In this document: positions 19,699 through 28,327 of the stretch, piece by piece
Layout of the letters: every line of letters begins with the position of its first letter
Numbering within the stretch: the stretch's first letter is position 1
Source of the DNA: Nakamurella alba
GTDB lineage: Bacteria > Actinomycetota > Actinomycetes > Mycobacteriales > Nakamurellaceae
DNA: 64,000 nucleotides
NCBI RefSeq assembly: GCF_009707545.1
Contig: NZ_WLYK01000001.1
Span: 1,302,001 to 1,366,000, forward strand
Direction of reading: 5' to 3'
Notes under the pieces: generated by a model
The model's input: the letters and a program-made list of their open reading frames with translations, nothing else
What the model was told of the DNA's origin: nothing
The model's database searches: none
Translations under genes and position numbers: made by a program

Positions 19699-20922
19699 TC
19701 AGTGCGCGGCGGCCGGCGTCGGCGCGGCCTGGCCGATGCCGTCGAGCAGCTCGGTGAACCACGGCGTGGTGAGGTCGAAGGCCTTGCCGCCCTTGATCCG
19801 GTCGAAGGCGATCGCGGTGAGCCGGTCGCCGTTCTCCTCGTCGTGCCCGATGACCCCGGGTTCACCGCGCATTGCGCAGTCCACCGCGTAGTCCGTCATC
19901 GACTTGATCAGGCGCAGGTCCTCGGCGTTGGCCGCGGCGGCCCGCGAGTAGTAGCCGGACTTCTGCACCATCACCTTCTCCGCGCCGAGCTGGGCGGCGA
20001 ACTGCTTGGCGAACCACTGGCCCGGATTGATGTCGTCCAGCCGGACGTGGCCGAACGGGTCCCGCGGCACCTCGGCGCCGGAGGCCTCGAGCTGCGCGAC
20101 GATGGTCTCCACACCGGCACCCTCGGACAGGAAGATGGTCACGTTGCCGACGGTGTCCATCACCCCGCGCAGCCGGGCCGCCTCGCCCTCGATGTCCAGC
20201 TCGGCCTCGGGCACGTACACGGCGTGCACGTCCCACGCCTCCCGGCTCAGGCCGATCTCCGGCAGCCACTGCTGGGTGTCCAGCCACTCGCGGTAGGAGC
20301 GGGCGGTGGCGGCGGTGAGCCAGCCGCAGTGCCGGCCCATCACCTCGTGCACGATCAGCATCCGGGAGCCGGAGTTGTGCTCTCCCACGATGTTCCGGGC
20401 GAACTGCGCGCCCTGCTCGGCGGCGGTCCAGGCACCCAGCGACTGCCGGATCGGGATCACGTCGTTGTCGATGGTCTTGGGCAGCCCGACCACGGTCAGC
20501 GCGTAGTCGTGTTTCGCCAGGAAGGCCGCGAGATCGGCGGCGGTGGTGTTGGTGTCGTCGCCGCCGATGGTGTGCAGCACGTCGACGCCGTCGGCGGTGA
20601 GCCGGTCGGCGGCGGCCTTCAGCGGGTCCTCGCCCTCGGCCACCAGCCCGCGCTTGACGAGGTCCTTGACGTTGGTGAGCTTCACCCGCGAATTGCCGAT
20701 CGGCGAGCCGCCGAACCGGTGCAGCAGACCGGCCTTCGCCCGGACCTCCGGTGTCACGGTGATCGAGTCGCCGGAGAGCAGGCCCTGGTAGCCGTGCCTG
20801 TAGGCGATGATCTCGACCTCGGGGGCCAGCTCGGTGTACCGCTCGATCAGCCCGCCGACGGCGGAGGAGAGGCAGGGGGCGAAGCCGCCGGCCGTGAGCA
20901 GGGCAACCTTGCGAACCGTCAT
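19699..20922 (-). CDS. pfp: Pyrophosphate-dependent 6-phosphofructokinase
   Basis: The 407-residue enzyme phosphorylates fructose 6-phosphate, most likely with PPi. The two diagnostic positions are of the PPi type: GGDDT (Asp122-Asp123) where ATP enzymes have GGDG/GGxG, and PKTIDND (148-154) with Lys in place of Gly. The N-terminus TAGGFAPCLSSAVGGLIERY is typical of this subgroup. MGRHCGWLT (substrate loop) is also present. The ATG at 20922 gives the family start MTVRKVALLTAGG; the open frame continues upstream but overlaps nothing conserved. The reaction is reversible and may serve glycolysis or gluconeogenesis. It follows benE by 52 nt on the same strand. Confidence 0.92.
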   Translation of the reverse strand: MTVRKVALLTAGGFAPCLSSAVGGLIERYTELAPEVEIIAYRHGYQGLLSGDSITVTPEVRAKAGLLHRFGGSPIGNSRVKLTNVKDLVKRGLVAEGEDPLKAAADRLTADGVDVLHTIGGDDTNTTAADLAAFLAKHDYALTVVGLPKTIDNDVIPIRQSLGAWTAAEQGAQFARNIVGEHNSGSRMLIVHEVMGRHCGWLTAATARSYREWLDTQQWLPEIGLSREAWDVHAVYVPEAELDIEGEAARLRGVMDTVGNVTIFLSEGAGVETIVAQLEASGAEVPRDPFGHVRLDDINPGQWFAKQFAAQLGAEKVMVQKSGYYSRAAAANAEDLRLIKSMTDYAVDCAMRGEPGVIGHDEENGDRLTAIAFDRIKGGKAFDLTTPWFTELLDGIGQAAPTPAAAH

Positions 20923-20974
20923 GTGGCAGATCCTCTTCCGGTCGGATCGGGGCGGGTGTGGTCCGCGGACGAAT

Positions 20975-22210
20975 CTAGTCGGTGCTGTCCGGCCCGGGCG
21001 GCGCCGCGGGGGCCGGTGGGGTGGGTGGCGCCGCACGGCGATGGGTGACGAGCAGGTAGAGCCCGCCGGCGACCAAAGCCCAGAAGGCGGCGCCGATGCC
21101 GCCGATGGTGAGACCGGAGGCGGCGACCAGGAAGGTGATGGCGGCGGCGTCGCGCATGCCGGGATCGGCGAGTGCGCCGGCCGCGGCGGAGGCGAAGGTG
21201 GCGATCAGCGCCAGGCCCGCGATCGCCGCCATGATGCCATCCGGTGCGGCCTGGGTGAGCGCGACGGCGGCGGCCGAGGCGGGACCGAGCACCACCAGGT
21301 ACAGCAGGCCGCAGGTGACACCGGCGATCCAGCGCCGGTCGCGATCGGGCCCGGCCCCCGGGCCGGCCGACAGTGCCGCGGAGATGGCGGCGAGGTTGAT
21401 GGCGTGTGCGCCGGTCGGCGCGCCGGCGGCGGTCGCGACGCCGGTGTACAGCAGGGCCGGCCCGAGCTTCGGTCGGTAGCCGTAGGTGGCCAGCACCGCC
21501 ATGCCCGGGATGTTCTGGCTGGTCATGGTGACCAGGAACAGCGGGACGCCGATCGCCACGATGCCGGCCGGGTCCCAGCCGGGGGAGATCAGCGTGAGCT
21601 GCGGCGCGAGGTGCGTCGGGTCGATCCGGGAGAACGTGCCGGACACGACCATCACCACCACCGCGACGGCGAAGGCGCCCGGCACCGCCCACCGGCGGGC
21701 GAACCGCATCAGCAGCAGCCAGGTGGCGAGTACCGGCAGGATCGCGGCCGGGCTGTGGGCGGCCGCGGTGATCGGCTGGGTGCAGAGCAGCAGCAGCACA
21801 CCGGCGAGCATGGCCTGGGCCAGCGGTCCGGGGATCAGCTCCACCAGCCGGCCCAGCGGCCGGACCAGACCGCAGAGGGCGATCAGGATCCCGGCCAGCA
21901 GGAACCCGCTCACCGCGGTGGAGAACCCGCCCTCCGGCGTCGATCCCGCGGCCAGCAGGGCCGCGCCCGGGGTGGACCACGCCATGGTGACCGGCATCCG
22001 CAGTTTCCAGGAGAACAGCAGCGAGCCCAGGCCCATGGTCAGGCAGAGCACCAGCAGTCCGGAGGCGGCCTGCTGGGCGGAGGCGCCGACGGCGGCCAGC
22101 CCGGTGAGCACCACGGCGAACGAACTGGTGAAACCGACCACCGCGGTCACCGCGCCGGCCACCACCGGGGCGGTCACCGACGGCCGCGCGGCGGGCAGGG
22201 GAGAGGTCAC
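20975..22210 (-). CDS. benE: BenE-family (benzoate/H+ symporter) transporter
   Basis: The 411-residue polytopic protein has about 12 hydrophobic segments and the BenE-family features: the N-terminal AVVGFTSSFAVVLTGLAAVG, the MPVTMAWSTPGAALLA segment (about residues 72-87), and FLVTMTSQNIPGMAVL (about 220-235), followed by GAPTGAHAINLAAISAA. The family imports benzoate or related aromatic acids by proton symport. No benzoate catabolic genes are nearby, so the substrate could differ. The start is a GTG at 22210. The C-terminus is a Pro/Ala-rich cytosolic tail. Confidence 0.88.
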   Translation of the reverse strand: MTSPLPAARPSVTAPVVAGAVTAVVGFTSSFAVVLTGLAAVGASAQQAASGLLVLCLTMGLGSLLFSWKLRMPVTMAWSTPGAALLAAGSTPEGGFSTAVSGFLLAGILIALCGLVRPLGRLVELIPGPLAQAMLAGVLLLLCTQPITAAAHSPAAILPVLATWLLLMRFARRWAVPGAFAVAVVVMVVSGTFSRIDPTHLAPQLTLISPGWDPAGIVAIGVPLFLVTMTSQNIPGMAVLATYGYRPKLGPALLYTGVATAAGAPTGAHAINLAAISAALSAGPGAGPDRDRRWIAGVTCGLLYLVVLGPASAAAVALTQAAPDGIMAAIAGLALIATFASAAAGALADPGMRDAAAITFLVAASGLTIGGIGAAFWALVAGGLYLLVTHRRAAPPTPPAPAAPPGPDSTD

Positions 22211-22297
22211 AGGTGGTCCTCACCGGTGTGCGGGACGGTGTCACCCGTCGGCATCCGGACCTGGTCCGAAGACGTTGCGGGAGCGGCGATCTGATGG

Positions 22298-22368
22298 AGC
22301 GGGCGACGAGAATCGAACTCGCGTCATCAGTTTGGAAGACTGATGCTCTACCATTGAGCTACGCCCGC
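22298..22368 (-). tRNA. tRNA-Gly(TCC)
   Basis: A 71-nt cloverleaf with a perfect 7-bp acceptor stem (GCGGGCG with CGCCCGC), D-arm, anticodon loop CTTCCAA reading TCC, and T-arm with GTTCGATTC. CCA is not encoded. It is divergent from tRNA-Pro, the pair found near tig also in mycobacteria (from memory). Confidence 0.97.
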
Positions 22369-22457
22369 ACGGCCGACCGGTCCTGCTCCGGCGGCGCGGA
22401 CAGCTTAACGCAGCCGGTACCCTGATCCGTGCCAGGTCCGCCCGCGCGGCCCGGCAC

Positions 22458-22531
22458 CGGGATGTAGCGCAGCTTGGTAGCGCGCCTGCTTTGGGAGCAG
22501 GATGTCGCAGGTTCAAATCCTGTCATCCCGA
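22458..22531 (+). tRNA. tRNA-Pro(TGG)
   Basis: A 74-nt cloverleaf with acceptor CGGGATG pairing CATCCCG, the proline-typical TGTAGCGCAGCTTGG D-arm, anticodon loop TTTGGGA reading TGG, and T-loop GTTCAAATC. The gene does not encode CCA; its last 12 nt start a short direct-repeat series. Confidence 0.97.
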
Positions 22532-22592
22532 CAGCGTTCACTGCTGTCGTCCCGACGGCTTTCACTTCTGTCGTCCCGACGGAACGGCGGCC
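22521..22592 (+). repeat. 24-bp direct repeats of the tRNA-Pro 3' end
   Basis: The block tgtcRtcccgac occurs at 22521-22532 (inside the tRNA), 22545-22556 and 22569-22580, exactly 24 nt apart; the intervening ttcact is also shared by the first two. A fourth isolated copy lies at 22847-22858 inside the next gene. This looks like a local tandem duplication of the tRNA end. Confidence 0.8.
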
Positions 22593-22628
22593 GCGTCGAA
22601 GTGCGCCGGGAAGGGCACTGTTCCCCGT

Positions 22629-23624
22629 ATGCGCAGCGTTGCCCGCTCCACCCGCCCTGGTCGTCCCCCGATCCGCCTCACGGCTGTCGTCGTGGCCGGC
22701 CTGTTGGTCCTCGGAGCGTGTGGGCGGGCCGCGGTCGGTGCCACCGACACCGGTGCGCCGGCGGTCACCTCCGCAGCGCAGTCGCCGTCCGCCGCGTCCT
22801 CGTCGGTCCCGGCCCCGAGCGCGGGCGTGGACCCCGGTACCGCTTCTGTCGTCCCGACTGTGCCGAGCGCGGCCGGGAACGTGACCGTGCCGCTGCCGGA
22901 GTGCCGGTCCGACCGGCTGCCGACCCGCACCGCGGGTGTGCTCACCTTCGCCACCTCGTCGCCCACCCGCGACCCGTGGTTCGGGCCGGATCCGGCCGAC
23001 GGCACGGGGCTGGACGGGCAGATCGCGCTGGAGGTGGCGGCCGCGCTGGGCTACCCCGCATCCGCCGTGCGCTGGGTGGTCGTCCCGGCGGCCGAGGCGA
23101 CCGCCCGCAGCGGCGAGTTCGACGCCGCCATCGACCGTTTCGTGATCCCGGACGGGGCCGGCGGTCCCGCCACCGCTGACTACAGCTCGGGGTACTTCGC
23201 CCTGAACGTGGTGGTCGTCGCCAGGGCCGGCAGCGCCGCGGCCGGGGTCGACTCGCTGGCCGGACTCGCCGCGCTCGGCACCCTGGGTGCGCCGCGCGCG
23301 GTCGCGAACGGGCTGCCGGCGGAGACCGGGCTGACCGTCGACGGGTTCACCGACGAGACCGGTGCGCTGTCGGCCCTGGACGCCGGGGACGTGCCCGCCG
23401 TCGTGATGGACGTCGACGACGCCCTCGCCCTCGACGACCCCGACCTGACCGTGGTCGGCGCCCTGCCCGACACCGGCACCACCCAGTCGCGCCAGTTCGG
23501 GTTCCTGCTCGCACCGGGCTCACCGCTCACCCCGTGCCTGTCCGCGGCGATCGACCTGCTGCGGGTGGAGGGCACGCTGGACGCCGTGGCCGACCGCTGG
23601 GTGCGGATCCCCGAACTGTCCTGA
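22629..23624 (+). CDS. Lipoprotein, family-3-like solute-binding protein
   Basis: The 331-residue protein has a lipoprotein signal (TAVVVAGLLVLGACG; lipobox LGAC, Cys about residue 34), a Ser/Ala/Pro-rich linker (about 40-85), and a periplasmic-binding-like fold: TAGVLTFATSSPTRDPWFG, then LDGQIALEVAAALGY, EFDAAIDRF, and a C-terminal DLLRVEGTLDAVADRWV typical of amino-acid ABC transporter binding proteins. Only one such protein is present; no permease or ATPase gene is nearby, so it may act with a distant transporter or as a sensor. The ATG is chosen because it starts the signal peptide. It is convergent with the serine hydrolase gene (14-nt gap). Confidence 0.8.
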   Translation: MRSVARSTRPGRPPIRLTAVVVAGLLVLGACGRAAVGATDTGAPAVTSAAQSPSAASSSVPAPSAGVDPGTASVVPTVPSAAGNVTVPLPECRSDRLPTRTAGVLTFATSSPTRDPWFGPDPADGTGLDGQIALEVAAALGYPASAVRWVVVPAAEATARSGEFDAAIDRFVIPDGAGGPATADYSSGYFALNVVVVARAGSAAAGVDSLAGLAALGTLGAPRAVANGLPAETGLTVDGFTDETGALSALDAGDVPAVVMDVDDALALDDPDLTVVGALPDTGTTQSRQFGFLLAPGSPLTPCLSAAIDLLRVEGTLDAVADRWVRIPELS

Positions 23625-23638
23625 CCCCGGCCGGCAGC

Positions 23639-25582
23639 TCAGGGCTTGCGCAGGTGGTCGTAGGCACCACCGGTGCCGGCCAGTTCGATGGTCCGCTGGT
23701 TGATCGCCACCACCGGCTGCACCCCGCCGTACGGCTCCCAGGACGGCACGTACCTGGCCGCCCCGCCGTTCACCACGACGATCGTGCCGCTGGGCCGGGC
23801 CTGCAGGAACGTGCCGTCGGCCGGGTGGAAGCGCAGGTGGTTCCAGTCGCCGCCGATGCCGGCGCGGCTGACCGCCACCGGGTCGATCTGCGTGGCCGGC
23901 CGCACCCCACCCAGCTCCGCCCAGGACGACACGTACAGCGGCGCCCCGCCGGCCACCCGGAAGACCGTGCCCGCGGCGTTGAGAAAGGTGCCGTCGGCGG
24001 GCAGCTGCTGCAGGTGGTTCCAGTCGCCGCCACGACCGGCGTTCCGGACCGCCGCCGGGTCGATCTGGGTCGCGGCGCGGACCCCGCCGAACGTCGTCCA
24101 CGACGACACGACGATCGGTGCGCCGCCGGCGACCCGGAACACCGTGCCTCCGGCGTTGAGGAAGGTGCCGTCCGCGGGCATCCGGCGCAGGTGGTTCCAG
24201 TCGCCGCCGATCCCGGCGTTGCGGACCGCGGCCGGGTCGATCTGGGTGGCGGCCCGCACCCCGCCGAACGGCGTCCACGACGACACGACGATCGGTGCGC
24301 CGCCGGCGATCCGGTAGACGGTGCCGCCGGCGTTGACGAAGGTGCCGTCGGCGGGCACCGGCCGCAGGTGGTTCCAGTCCCCGCCGATGCCGGCCCGGCT
24401 GATCGCCGCCGGGTCGACCCGGATCGTGGACCGGGGTGCGCCGAACGGCGTCCACGACGACACCACTATCGGTGCGCCGCCGGCCACCCGGTAGGTGGTG
24501 CGGCCGGCCGAGAGGAACGTGCCGTCGGCGGGCACGGCGTTCAGCGCGGCGAAGTCGGTGGTGCTGATGACCCGGACCGGTTGCACCCCACCGACTGTCG
24601 CCCAGGCCGACACCGGGATCGGCGCGCCGCCGGCCACCCGGTAGATGGTGCGGAACCCGCCGACCCGGATGAACTCGCCGTCCCGGACGGCGCCGCCGCG
24701 GGAGGCCTGGACCAGCCGGGCCGTGGTGGTCGCGGTGGCCCGGGCCGGATCGGCGTAGCTGGCGGCGAGCGTGAGCACCGCGACGAAGTAGCGGTCGGTG
24801 TAGCCGACCGAGTGCATGGCGTTCGACGGTGTGGTCCAGAAGCTGTCGTTGCCCCACCCCTGCTTGGACCCGTGCACGCCGGTCAACGCGTTGAGCCCGA
24901 AGTCCTGGTTGAACCCGTCGGACCCGAGCGCGGTGGTGCGGGCCATCACCGGGATCAGCCACGGCCCGACCAGCGGGTCCTTCGAGGCGCGGTAGAGGAA
25001 GGTCGTCATGTCCCGGGCGGTGATCCGCGCCGCGCCCCAGTGGCCCACCCGGTCGGTGGCGTTGGTGGTGCCGGTCATCCCGTAGCGGGCGGCCATCGAC
25101 GGGATGGCGCTGCTGGTGAACAGGGAGTTCGCGGTGCCGTCGTCGGAGTACTCGAGCATGTACGCCAGCCGGTCCCGGACATCGGCCGGTGTCTTGTTGT
25201 AGCCGCCGTAGAGCACCAGGTAGTAGGCCGCCAGCAGCAGTTTCATGATCGACTCGGACGCGACCTGGGACCGGGCGTTCGCCGTCTCGGACAGCACGGC
25301 GCCGGTGCTGCGGTCGATCACACTGACGTACTGCCGCACCCCGCGGGCCTGCGCCTGGGCGACGCCGGACGAGACCGCGGTGGCCGGCGACTGGACCGCC
25401 GCGACCTGCGGCAACGGTGCGAGCCCGGGGCCGCCGACGACCGGGGCCGGCCGGACCGGGGTACCGGCGGCCGGCAGCGGGAGCAGCGGCAGGACGAGGG
25501 AGAGGACCAGCAACAGGACCGCGCGGCGCCCGCGCCGTCCGGATCGCGGCAGGGCGGTCGTTCGGTTCACGCGCAGGCTCAC
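23639..25582 (-). CDS. Secreted serine hydrolase (beta-lactamase-like) with C-terminal tandem repeats
   Basis: The 647-residue protein begins with a signal peptide (RRAVLLLVLSLVLPLLPLP, about residues 20-38). A serine beta-lactamase/penicillin-recognising fold follows, with SIMK (Ser111, Lys114) as the SxxK active site and HGSKQGWG as a candidate for the third box; EYSDDGTANSLF lies between. From about residue 310 to the end there are about six repeats of near 50 residues built on PADGTFLNAGGTVFRVAGG, APIVVSSW, GGVRAATQIDPAAVRNAG and GGDWNHL. Such repeats are common in actinobacterial surface proteins and probably bind the cell wall. The GTG at 25582 is chosen to give a normal signal peptide; a second in-frame GTG lies 4 codons later. 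Confidence 0.8.
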   Translation of the reverse strand: MSLRVNRTTALPRSGRRGRRAVLLLVLSLVLPLLPLPAAGTPVRPAPVVGGPGLAPLPQVAAVQSPATAVSSGVAQAQARGVRQYVSVIDRSTGAVLSETANARSQVASESIMKLLLAAYYLVLYGGYNKTPADVRDRLAYMLEYSDDGTANSLFTSSAIPSMAARYGMTGTTNATDRVGHWGAARITARDMTTFLYRASKDPLVGPWLIPVMARTTALGSDGFNQDFGLNALTGVHGSKQGWGNDSFWTTPSNAMHSVGYTDRYFVAVLTLAASYADPARATATTTARLVQASRGGAVRDGEFIRVGGFRTIYRVAGGAPIPVSAWATVGGVQPVRVISTTDFAALNAVPADGTFLSAGRTTYRVAGGAPIVVSSWTPFGAPRSTIRVDPAAISRAGIGGDWNHLRPVPADGTFVNAGGTVYRIAGGAPIVVSSWTPFGGVRAATQIDPAAVRNAGIGGDWNHLRRMPADGTFLNAGGTVFRVAGGAPIVVSSWTTFGGVRAATQIDPAAVRNAGRGGDWNHLQQLPADGTFLNAAGTVFRVAGGAPLYVSSWAELGGVRPATQIDPVAVSRAGIGGDWNHLRFHPADGTFLQARPSGTIVVVNGGAARYVPSWEPYGGVQPVVAINQRTIELAGTGGAYDHLRKP

Positions 25583-25867
25583 TTCATCGTCGGGCGATCG
25601 GTCCGGCGATGGTAGGTGCGCGGCCGGACCACCCTCCGGTTCCCGCCCGCGGCGTGTCGCAACCAGGTGCAGATGTTCCTTCGCAACCGGGTGCAATTGC
25701 CCGGTCACCACCGGTGACGGCTCGGGGCATCCTTTCTCTCGCCTAGAATCGCTGTGGTCTGCGCCGATGATCCGTGCTGCCCCGGGGCCGTGCACGGGTC
25801 GGAACTGCAGGGCGGCGGCCACCCCCGACCGCCGCCCCGGCGATCCCACATCAAGGAGTCACAGCAC
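25583..25867. promoter_or_regulatory. Divergent promoter region of the serine hydrolase gene and tig
   Basis: No gene is seen in this 285-nt stretch. A TAGAAT hexamer at 25743-25748, about 120 nt before the tig start, is a good -10 candidate on the plus strand. The tig ribosome-binding site aaggag lies about 10 nt before its GTG. Confidence 0.4.
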
Positions 25868-27331
25868 GTGAAGAGCACTGTCGAGCACCTGAACCCGACC
25901 AGGGTCAAGCTGACCGTCGAGGTGCCGTTCGACGAGCTCCGCCCGCACTTCGACAAGGCCTACAAGGGTCTGGCCGGTCAGGTGCGCATCCCCGGCTTCC
26001 GGCCGGGGAAGGTGCCCGCACGGATCCTCGACGCCCGGCTCGGCCGCGGCGCCATCCTGTCCGAGGTCGTGAACGAGGCCGTCCCGATCAAGTACGGCGA
26101 GGCCGTCAGCGAGGCCAACCTGACCGTCCTCGGCCAGCCCGAGATCGAGGTCACCAAGATCGAGGACGGCGACTCGCTCGCCTTCACCGCCGAGGTCGAC
26201 GTCCGCCCCGAGATCACCCTGCCGGACGCCTCGGCGATCACCGTGCAGGTCGACGACATCGAGGTGACCGACGCCGACATCGACGAGCAGGTGGAGGCGC
26301 TGCAGGAGCGGTTCGCCACGGTGACCGCCGTCGAGCGGCCCGCCGCCGAGGGCGACACCGTCACGATCGACCTCTCCGCCACCGTCGGCGAGGAGGAGAT
26401 CGAGGACGCGAAGACCGAGGGGCTGACCTACACCGTCGGCACCGGCGACCTGGTCGACGGGCTGGACGCCGCCATCGGCGGGCTGACCGCGGGCGAGTCC
26501 ACCACCTTCGGCACCAAGCTGGTCGCGGGGGAGCACGCCGGTGAGGACGCCCAGGTCACCGTCACCGTCACCGGTGTCTCCGAGCGCAACCTGCCCGAGG
26601 TGGACGACGACTTCGCCCAGCTGGCCAGCGAGTTCGACACCGTCGAGGAGATGCGCGCCGACCTCACCGAGCGGATCCGCCGGGTGAAGAACGTCGAGCA
26701 GGGCAGCCAGGCCCGGGACAAGGTGCTGGAGGCGCTGCTCGAGGCCACCGACATCCCCGCCCCGGAGGGCATCGTGAAGGCGGAGTACGACGCCCGCCAG
26801 CACGACGCGGTGCACTCCTTCGACCACGACGAGGACGCGTTCAACGCCTACCTCGAGGGGGAGGGGCAGACCCGCGAGGAGTTCGACGCGGAGGCCCGTG
26901 AGGCCTCGGAGCAGGCCGTCCGCACCCAGCTGCTGCTGGACGCGCTGGCCGACCAGCAGGCCGTGCAGGTCTCCCAGGAGGAGTTCACCGAGCGGATCAT
27001 CTACAACGCGCAGCGCTTCGGCCTGGCCCCGGACGACTACTTCCGCCGGTTGCAGGAGGCCAACCAGCTCGGCTCGGTCATCGCCGACGTGCGGCGCGGC
27101 AAGGCCCTGGCCACCGCCGTGCAGCAGGCGACCGTCACCGATGCCTCCGGCGCGACCCTCGACGTGGCCGCGCTGTTCGGCATCGAGGACGCCCCGGAGC
27201 TCGAGGACGGCACCGTCGAGGGCTCTGTCGAGACCGTGGAGTCGGTCGAGGGCTCTGTCGAGACCGCTGAGGATGCTGCCGGCAGTTCCGAGGATGCCGA
27301 GAGCACCGAGAACGAGGCCGCCAAGGCCTGA
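25868..27331 (+). CDS. tig: Trigger factor (ribosome-associated chaperone)
   Basis: The 487-residue protein binds at the ribosome exit tunnel and helps nascent chains fold. The N-terminal ribosome-binding domain carries the signature GFRPGKVP (about residues 43-50), the middle FKBP-type PPIase domain spans roughly 150-245, and the helical C-terminal chaperone arms follow. The last about 55 residues form an acidic Glu/Ser/Val-rich tail containing the duplicated segment VEGSVET; many actinobacterial trigger factors have such tails. The GTG start has an aaggag site. It precedes clpP1-clpP2-clpX, the usual arrangement, with a terminator between. Confidence 0.97.
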   Translation: MKSTVEHLNPTRVKLTVEVPFDELRPHFDKAYKGLAGQVRIPGFRPGKVPARILDARLGRGAILSEVVNEAVPIKYGEAVSEANLTVLGQPEIEVTKIEDGDSLAFTAEVDVRPEITLPDASAITVQVDDIEVTDADIDEQVEALQERFATVTAVERPAAEGDTVTIDLSATVGEEEIEDAKTEGLTYTVGTGDLVDGLDAAIGGLTAGESTTFGTKLVAGEHAGEDAQVTVTVTGVSERNLPEVDDDFAQLASEFDTVEEMRADLTERIRRVKNVEQGSQARDKVLEALLEATDIPAPEGIVKAEYDARQHDAVHSFDHDEDAFNAYLEGEGQTREEFDAEAREASEQAVRTQLLLDALADQQAVQVSQEEFTERIIYNAQRFGLAPDDYFRRLQEANQLGSVIADVRRGKALATAVQQATVTDASGATLDVAALFGIEDAPELEDGTVEGSVETVESVEGSVETAEDAAGSSEDAESTENEAAKA

Positions 27332-27373
27332 CCGGCCCTGATCGGCAACGAGCAGCACCGAGCAACACAGCAC

Positions 27374-27411
27374 CGGACGGCCACGATTCCCACAGGGGTC
27401 GTGGCCGTCCG
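27374..27411 (+). terminator. Terminator after tig
   Basis: A perfect 13-bp stem (27374-27386 with 27399-27411) with a 12-nt loop, 42 nt after the tig stop. It separates tig from the clp operon. Confidence 0.8.
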
Positions 27412-27435
27412 CAGCTCCGGGACCAGCCCGGAAGG

Positions 27436-27453
27436 GTCCGCCGTCAGCGAACA
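27436..27453 (-). promoter_or_regulatory. Candidate ClgR box upstream of clpP1
   Basis: The minus-strand reading TGTTCGCTGACGGCGGAC fits the ClgR consensus I remember from corynebacteria (WNNWCGCYNANRGCGWWS) at all but one constrained position. ClgR activates clpP1P2 in actinobacteria. The site is about 130 nt upstream of the clpP1 start. The consensus is from memory. Confidence 0.5.
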
Positions 27454-27582
27454 GTCAGGGGTTCGGGCATCACCGCCGGACGCCCGTCGTTACTGTCGTG
27501 AGCACGGCACCCCGCCGGTTCGCCCACAGGGTGGTCCGCCGGGACCGGAAGTACGCAACGACGAGTCAGCCAGGAGACGTCA

Positions 27583-28293
27583 GTGAGCCATCGTCAGATC
27601 CCCAACGGCCTGCAGGCCGTGGAGCCGCTCGAGTCCGTCGCCCCTGGGCTCGGCCGGGCCGTGATGCGCGGGACCCCCGGGCTCTCGCTCTCCGACTCGG
27701 TGTCCGAGCGCCTGCTCCGCGAGCGGATCATCATCCTGGGGTCCGAGGTCCGGGACACCAACGCGAACGAGATCACCGCCCAGCTGCTGCTGCTCGCGGC
27801 GGAGGACCCGGAGCGGGACATCACCCTGTACATCAACTCGCCCGGTGGCAGCGTGACCGCCGGCATGGCGATCTACGACACGATGATGCTGATCGAGCCG
27901 GACGTGGCCACCACCGCGATGGGCCTGGCCGCCTCGATGGGCCAGTTCCTGCTCACCGCCGGTGCCCCCGGCAAGCGTGCGGCTCTGCCGCACACCCGGA
28001 TCCTGATGCACCAGCCGAGCGCGGGCGTCGGCGGTACCGCCGCCGACATCGCCATCCAGGCGGACATGCTCACCAAGTCCAAGCGTGAGCTGACCCTGCT
28101 GCAGGCGCAGCACACCGGCCAGCCGATCGAGCGGATCGAGGTCGACCAGGACCGCGACCGCTGGTTCACCGCGCAGGAGGCGCTGGAGTACGGCTTCATC
28201 GACAAGGTCGTCTCCCGCGCCTCGCAGAACAGCGTGAGCGGCGGCACGGACGCGGCCGAGAAGGCCGCCACCGAGCCCGACTCCGGCAACTGA
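27583..28293 (+). CDS. clpP1: ATP-dependent Clp protease proteolytic subunit, first of pair
   Basis: The 236-residue serine peptidase shows the Ser-His-Asp triad: Ser118 in GLAASMGQF, His143 in RILMHQPS, and Asp188 in the EVDQDRDRW segment; [16 protein letters not shown] forms the oxyanion and axial-loop side. In actinobacteria ClpP1 and ClpP2 rings pair to form one protease fed by ClpX or ClpC1. An N-terminal extension of about 30 residues precedes the conserved core. The GTG has a caggag site upstream. Its C-terminal 20 residues are Ala/Gly/Ser-rich. The clpP2 gene follows after 34 nt. A candidate ClgR site lies upstream. Confidence 0.95.
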   Translation: MSHRQIPNGLQAVEPLESVAPGLGRAVMRGTPGLSLSDSVSERLLRERIIILGSEVRDTNANEITAQLLLLAAEDPERDITLYINSPGGSVTAGMAIYDTMMLIEPDVATTAMGLAASMGQFLLTAGAPGKRAALPHTRILMHQPSAGVGGTAADIAIQADMLTKSKRELTLLQAQHTGQPIERIEVDQDRDRWFTAQEALEYGFIDKVVSRASQNSVSGGTDAAEKAATEPDSGN

Positions 28294-28327
28294 CCCGCAG
28301 ACCACCAGAGAGCTGGAGACCGAGAAC

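Noticed and set aside
22298-25600. A genomic island integrated at tRNA-Pro
   Set aside because: The 24-bp repeats are adjacent to each other and no integrase, transposase or phage gene is present; only a possible scar remains.
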